The translations under genes were made by a program, and so were the position numbers. A stretch of 64,000 nucleotides of DNA from Sternotherus odoratus (lineage: Eukaryota; Chordata; Testudines; Kinosternidae), in assembly GCA_032164245.1 (NCBI GenBank), contig JAVMKO010000006.1, positions 40,569,819-40,633,818 of the forward strand, in the 5' to 3' direction. Under the pieces are notes generated by a model. The model saw only the letters and a list, made by a program, of their open reading frames with translations, did no database searches and was not told where the DNA came from. Shown here piece after piece: positions 58,505 through 64,000 of this stretch; the stretch's first letter is position 1, and every line of letters begins with the position of its first letter.

Positions 58505-58628
58505 TAGGGTGACCAGATGTCCCGATTTTATAGGGACAGTCCCGATTTTTGGGTCTTTTTCTTATATTGGCTCCTATTACCCCCCACGCCCTGTCCCGAT
58601 TTTTCACACTTGGTGTCTGGTCACCCTA
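58505..58628. mobile_element. hAT-type MITE ('GGGTGACCAGATGTCCCG'), 124 bp, perfect target duplication
   Basis: Starts TAGGGTGACCAGATGTCCCG and ends GGTGTCTGGTCACCCTA. Flanked by CTCCAACT on both sides (58497-58504 and 58629-58636), a perfect 8-bp duplication. CCCGATTTTTATAGGG-like internal pairs make it palindromic. It matches from memory an abundant short turtle element. Confidence 0.93.
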
Positions 58629-58639
58629 CTCCAACTAGA

Positions 58640-58975
58640 GTGAGTCAGAAGTATGAGGAGAGAATCAAGACTGGAAGAGCTAAGTGAACAGGTAGAGAGT
58701 AGGTGGACAGGTCAGAGAAGTAGGATGGAGCAAAGCCATGGAGAATTCTGAAAACTAGAAAGGCCAAGCTGAAGACTGGGAATGTAGATGATACTGTCTT
58801 GCTTCTTGGAGAAAAGAGTAGTATGGCAGTAGAATTCTCAATCTCCTTAAAAATTAAATATGAGGGATTAAGGAACAGATTATATAGAGCCAAAATTATA
58901 ATGCTCATTATGCAAACTATAGTTTGGAGGGGAAGGGTGTTGTTCACAATAAAGTGAACTGAGTAGCACAACAGT
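58640..58975 (-). mobile_element. possible LINE (L2/CR1-like) reverse transcriptase remnant
   Basis: A minus-strand frame contains FRILHGFAPSYFSDLSTYSL, resembling the KALHGLAPxYLSDLL segment near the C-terminus of L2-type reverse transcriptases. The remainder of the 108-codon frame is not informative. Old and fragmentary. Confidence 0.4.
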
Positions 58976-61900
58976 GTCTCCCTGCCTTATTTGCTTTTAC
59001 TAAAATACTAAAGCACCCATTATAACTATCCCTTCAGAACAATTTGCTTAACTTTTATTGAGACTAAATTCTGACCAAGCTCACTGAAGTGAAAGTTACT
59101 AAATTACTGATCCATCAAAATGAAGCTATTTCTTGTATAACATTTACAGAATGCTTTAATAGATTCAGTAACCAGGAGTGTGATATTTTCCTGATCTCAT
59201 TGCCACTATTCTGTACAGTGAACCTCTGGAGAACTCAATCCACTGATCCTGCATGACTAACAATCTGTTTAAATCACCAATGGTTTCCTTCATTATTTTA
59301 TAGTTTCAGCTTGGGAAAGCTGAACGTATGTACTGAAATGGTTTTTACAAGGACTAAAGCATGGTAGTACTACCGTAATAGCAGTTCCTTACTTATAAGG
59401 AATTCAAAAATCCTTCTAAGAAATGCCTTTTTTATTTGAAAAATGCAGCAAAGCCTGTGCAAAGTAAAGATTGTTAAGAAAGAAGAAAAGGCTTTCACAT
59501 AAAAAGATTTCACAGATTTATTTTTGTATATAAATGACTTAGAGATAGTGCAGGTTTATCTACTGATAATTCTTCCCTGAGACCTATGGTACCTTTAAAT
59601 GTAGCCTGGGCATAAGTGAAAGAAAATCATTTACACCTGATAGTTACGAAAGGTCATGAGCAAGGAAATAAATTCTAGATATCCTAGGTCTGTTTTATTG
59701 GGGGAGGAGGGGAGCTTAAAGAGGGGATTGTGCTACATCTCTCCGTCTTGTTATGTGAATGTGTATATAAATGTGTATATAAACACACACACAGAAATTT
59801 AGCAACTAACAATAAGGATCGTTTTAAACCTCCTCAAACTCATTCACTTTCCTGTTTATTCTACTTATTCTGTCTCCTCATCTAATCTACTTTGGGTCCA
59901 CATGCTCCTCTGTTCTTTCTCCTCTCCTGTTGGTCTCCATATTTTTTCAATTTCATAATCTCTCTTTCTGTCAAATAGCACAGTACATTCCACAGGTCCT
60001 AGACAGGTAAAAGATAATCCTCCAACAGGTATAAGGTATAAACAAGGAGGTTTAGCATTATGTTAACTGCACTAATCTCATACCCCTAAAGACCTCCCTT
60101 CAAATCCTCATTTACAGTAGGTGATAAGTGAGATGAGTTTGGTCATCTCATTCCAGTCTCATTTGTGCTTATCATGACTGGGCACGATTAACAGCTATGA
60201 CATGCCTAAGCAAAGCTGTGGGGGGGAATCTTAACCATTTCAAGCCAATGTTATTACTTCATATCAATGGGCACTCATCACAATTTTTTGTATTAAAAAA
60301 TGTGTGAAGATTTAGTTCTGAAGGAGTGTGACCATTCCTGCTCCATTTATTGTATCTGTCTAAAGACCAAATATGCATGCATCCACTAGCCATGGCAGAA
60401 TGCTTTTAGCAGCCAAAATTCAGTTAAACAAATGTGTTTTACTTCACGTAACAGTCTTGGTATGATGCTAGTCATTTAGAGAGCAAAATTTCTTACCAGC
60501 AGAGATGTTCCTATCTGACTGCATCAAATTGAAGGTGAACTATGCACTGTAGCTGCACTATTTCAAATAAGGGATACTGCAAAGAAAACAAACCAAAATG
60601 ACTGGAAACTGATTCCAGCTACAGGACTAATAATTACATTTTCCTGTCACTGAAACTCTGAAAACATCTGAACAAAAACTAATAGCACATCTCATACCAA
60701 TTTCTGCTGAAATACTCTTTTAAACAATTGTATGTTATGGGTTTATAGATTTTATCACAGGACTGTGTCAAGTTGAGTGCCTGATGCAGAGCAAAAGATT
60801 TGTGTGGATACGCACAGATGTTTGTGTGTTTATACAGCTATAATACTACATTAATATTTTGTCAAAAATGCGGTAGAAGGTTTCAAAAAGTATGCTTTTA
60901 TTATAAATTAATCAAATCAGTAAGTCAGGCTGGACAAGCTATCTTAGCAAATATAAATTTATAGAAAAATAACACCAGCAGGAAGAGGCAAATGTTTGTT
61001 TTGATTTATTCAGTATTTCAGATATTTTTTTTCTATGGGAACAATATGTAAGGCATTGAAAATTCAGAAAGCACATCTTTTGTATGCCATAAAAATGTGC
61101 TGCTAACCTACAATACTCTCATAGAAATACAATTCAATAAGGAACTCAGTTGGGAGGATGCCTCAACTGAACAACATGAAAAAATGGTCAATACAAGGAT
61201 GATTTAGTTTACTCTTACAAGGGATTTTTATGCTGGAAATAAATAAGTCTTCAAAACATATAAAATAAAACCAAGATAAACACAGATCCACATTTTTAAT
61301 TCTTACATATATTTAATGTGACTTTTTAGCAGATCATTGCCTCTGAATAATCCCTTCTATCAAGCCTATCACTTGAGAAGTGTTACAGCACTTAGCCCTC
61401 AGGGCAAAGATAAGTCTTCACTATTGTCACATACAGTACACATATTCAGCCATATTATGCTGAATGGGAATACAGTACCTTGTAGAAACAGTACTGATTC
61501 CCAAAGAATATCCTGAGATGCTTATCAAGCTGTTAAAGGAGACATCAGTCTTTTGTCTGTATTGCCCTTGACACATCCTCAAGGAAAGTATCTTGAAATT
61601 CTTTGTCTTCTGAAGAACCCTCAGACCTCTTAGGTCTAATGTAGGTTAAGTGCCACACAGATCTCACAAGAATGTAAAAGCACCTTAAAAAACGACAGTC
61701 TGACTTACCAGAAACAAATAAAATTCTAGTGCTAAATGTATAAGATCTAGCACCTATAAGGATACTCTAAAGCTGTAAAAATCCACAAAGTGTACTAAAT
61801 AGGAACAACTAAAAATTGATACTAAAAACTATCAAATGCAATAGCTACCTCAAAAAGAAAAAAGTGGGGAGGAATTACCACGTTATTATCCATTATCATT

Positions 61901-63539
61901 CCTTATATTTCCAAGAGTAAATTATTATCTATCGGCATTCAACATTTGTTTACTGATTACCTCACAGAATACATAGCAAACATCCTGTATGGTGGCAGCA
62001 TCCCTTTTTTTCTTTCACTCAATGACTGTATTAACATCAGGGATTTAGTTACTCTGCTACTATTGTACATTTATATATATAAAATTAACCCTTTTGTTGC
62101 ATAGTCAAAAATGCAAAAGGTTTTAAAAAGTCTGTTTATATTATAAATAAATAAGCAGGGGGGTGGGGTGCTAACTGGAAATGACTAGGAAATAACCTGT
62201 ACAAAGGCAATAATTCTGAACTTTTTATTCCAGCTATCATAGTTAGAATTTAATTTAACTACTTAATAAATTATGTTTGATTCTCAAGCCCTAAAAAATT
62301 CACTTTGTATTCTTTTTGTTTGTTTTCCCGTCTCTTGCACTCCATAGCATTCAACAGAACTTACATACATCATAAGAATAAACATTCCTCATTTCATATT
62401 TTTTTCCACAGGCAAATCACAGTAAAATACATGGCTTTCCTCTCTCATCAGAGACTTAAAAAAAAAACTTTGTCAGATTATACAAAATAATCAAACACAG
62501 ACCATGAAATTGGCTTTCATTCTCTAAAATACATTTTAGCTTTTGTTCAAAATCTATTTTACAAAATGTTAGCACTTTGCAAATAAAGTCTCGCTTGTAT
62601 CTCACAAGTGAATTGCACTGGAATGGATATCAAGCCATTTTTCTGCCCATAAACATAGGTAGCATTATTCCCCTTAAGCCTATTGAACATCTGGGCCAGA
62701 AAGAGAAATTCACCCCAGAGACGGACGAGCTGTGATACAGCTGTTGTCCTCCCACTAGCAGGGTGGGGGTGGGGGTTATCAGGGAAGGAAAGGAACTTTA
62801 AAATCTGGCCTTAAAAGAGCACTACTAGTGGAGGATAGTCATGCATTTTTATGATACATCAAAATGTGCCAGTTGAATCAGTGCATCTCTTTCATGCCCA
62901 GTCTACTCCTTTCCTTGCCAGACCCATCACATTCTGGACCACACTAGTCTGATTTGAGTCCTCTGGCAGGGTGGGTATTACAAGTGGTAAGTGCTGATGG
63001 ATTTTCTTCTATTGGAGCTTGCAGCTTAGCTTCCATCAGTAGGAACCAGAGGTATCCAGTGAGTGAATATAGTCCCTCAATAGTTTCAAGTATTAGTCTT
63101 CAATTATATGTGACACTTGAAGTTTAAAATAGTTCACCAGTTAAATTCACATATATTAAAATGTCTTCCCATGCAAACCACGAAAATGTGTATTTAGTTA
63201 TACATCACAGCTCACCCTCCCATGCAGAATATGATCAATATATACCGATGGGGAGCGTGGAGACATGGAAAAAGAGCACAGAACAAGTCACAAGGGGAAA
63301 AAAAAACAAACAGCCAAAGAAAGCTGATTTACGGTGTGTTGGGGGGGGAGGGGGCGTTAATTCTGGGAAGTCTAGTAAGCAAATCAGACTACTGTCTGTA
63401 GCTTGCACAACAGGCACTTATGAGTCAGATAACCTAACCTGACCCAAGTCTTGGAAACATTACAGGGTATGCTTATTTATTTTGTAAGCAAGGTAAATTT
63501 TGTACACATGAAAAGGAGGGTTTATAGCACTGTCTAGAG
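58976..63539 (-). other. intron, nothing recognised
   Basis: Strongly AT-rich, with short alternating runs (a few AC units near 59785). No repeat ends, coding exon or clear regulatory clustering could be supported. Low transposon density compared with 24-50 kb. Confidence 0.5.
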
Positions 63540-64000
63540 CAGGGGTCTCAAACTCAAATGACACGAGGGCCACATAAGGACAAGTGCATTAGCCCGAGGG
63601 CCGCATCATTGACACGCCCCCTCGCTGTTCCCGCCCCCGCCCCCACTCCACCCCTACCATGACGCCCCATCCTTGCCCCGCCTCTTCCCACCCCTTTCCA
63701 ACCCCTTCCCCAACGCTGTCCCCTTCCTGCCAGCAGGGAGTGCAGGAGGTGTGCAGGATGTGGCAGGGGGCAGGGAGTTGGTGTGTGGGGTGCAAGAGGG
63801 GCGAGGGGTGCGGCAGCAGGTGGCTCAGGACAGGGAGTGCAGGAGGAGTGCGGGGTGTGGGGAATGCAAACAGGTTTCTACCCAGTATCAAGCGGGAGGG
63901 GGCGGGGGAGGCTGAAAAAGGCTCTCAGAGGGGAAGAAAGGGACAGAGGAGCGGACCTATGCAAAGGACCCAAGGGAGGGTGGGGGAGCTGCCTTATGTC
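63540..64000. mobile_element. GC-rich hAT-type element, cut by the window edge
   Basis: Starts CAGGGGTCTCAAACTCAAAT, then GAGGGCCGCATCATTGACAC, the reverse complement of the right end of the element at 28776-29113. The 8 bases before it are GTCTAGAG. The interior is C-rich then G-rich (GTGCAGGAGG-type repeats). No right terminus or second target copy is inside the window, so the end is unknown. Confidence 0.75.

Overview
This looks like nuclear DNA of a reptile, most likely a turtle. It is AT-rich non-coding sequence crowded with decayed retrotransposons and DNA transposons. The CR1 LINE is the dominant retroelement, with eight recognisable pieces. Several short elements match, from memory, families common in turtle assemblies. 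Nothing bacterial is present: no operons, no long intact genes, and most long open frames are by-products of GC-rich transposon sequence.

The one exon I can support lies on the minus strand at 10955-11044. It is 90 bp (30 codons), phase 0 at both ends, with a pyrimidine-rich AG acceptor and a GTAAGT donor. It encodes the start of the first PAS domain of an NPAS1/NPAS3-type neuronal bHLH-PAS transcription factor. The very long flanking introns (at least 11 kb downstream and 53 kb upstream) favour NPAS3. On that reading the whole window is intron of NPAS3 transcribed right to left, with one exon in it.

Layout. 1-4.2 kb: plain AT-rich intron. 4.2-9.1 kb: a repeat nest (palindromic MITEs, a hAT element, CR1 pieces, an inverted pair of tRNA-like sequences, other LINE tails). 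9.1-12.9 kb: low-repeat sequence around the exon, with a candidate conserved regulatory block. 13-24 kb: mostly unrecognised intron with a possible solo LTR and a GC-rich hAT element. 24.3-31.7 kb: the densest part, with a hAT MITE, a 2-kb decayed CR1 carrying a small TA-flanked MITE, then a hAT transposon with transposase remnants that itself holds two younger elements. 31.7-37 kb: plain intron. 37-42 kb: MIR-like SINE, antisense CR1, unknown GC-richer block, hAT MITE, two abutting MITEs. 42-52 kb: intron with a hAT element containing a perfect 44-nt hairpin, CR1 pieces, and two copies of one MITE family in opposite orientation that form a 1.6-kb inverted repeat. 52-64 kb: AT-rich intron with another candidate regulatory block, a hAT MITE, a CTCF-like motif, and a GC-rich element running off the right edge.

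No gene system is encoded here beyond the single exon. The most interesting material is structural: a family of TA-flanked, hairpin-ended MITEs (four large members plus a small relative), and a set of unrelated hAT-type elements whose 8-bp target duplications nearly all fit nnnTAnnn. Calls that depend on recalled repeat consensus sequences are marked as such; no database search was possible.
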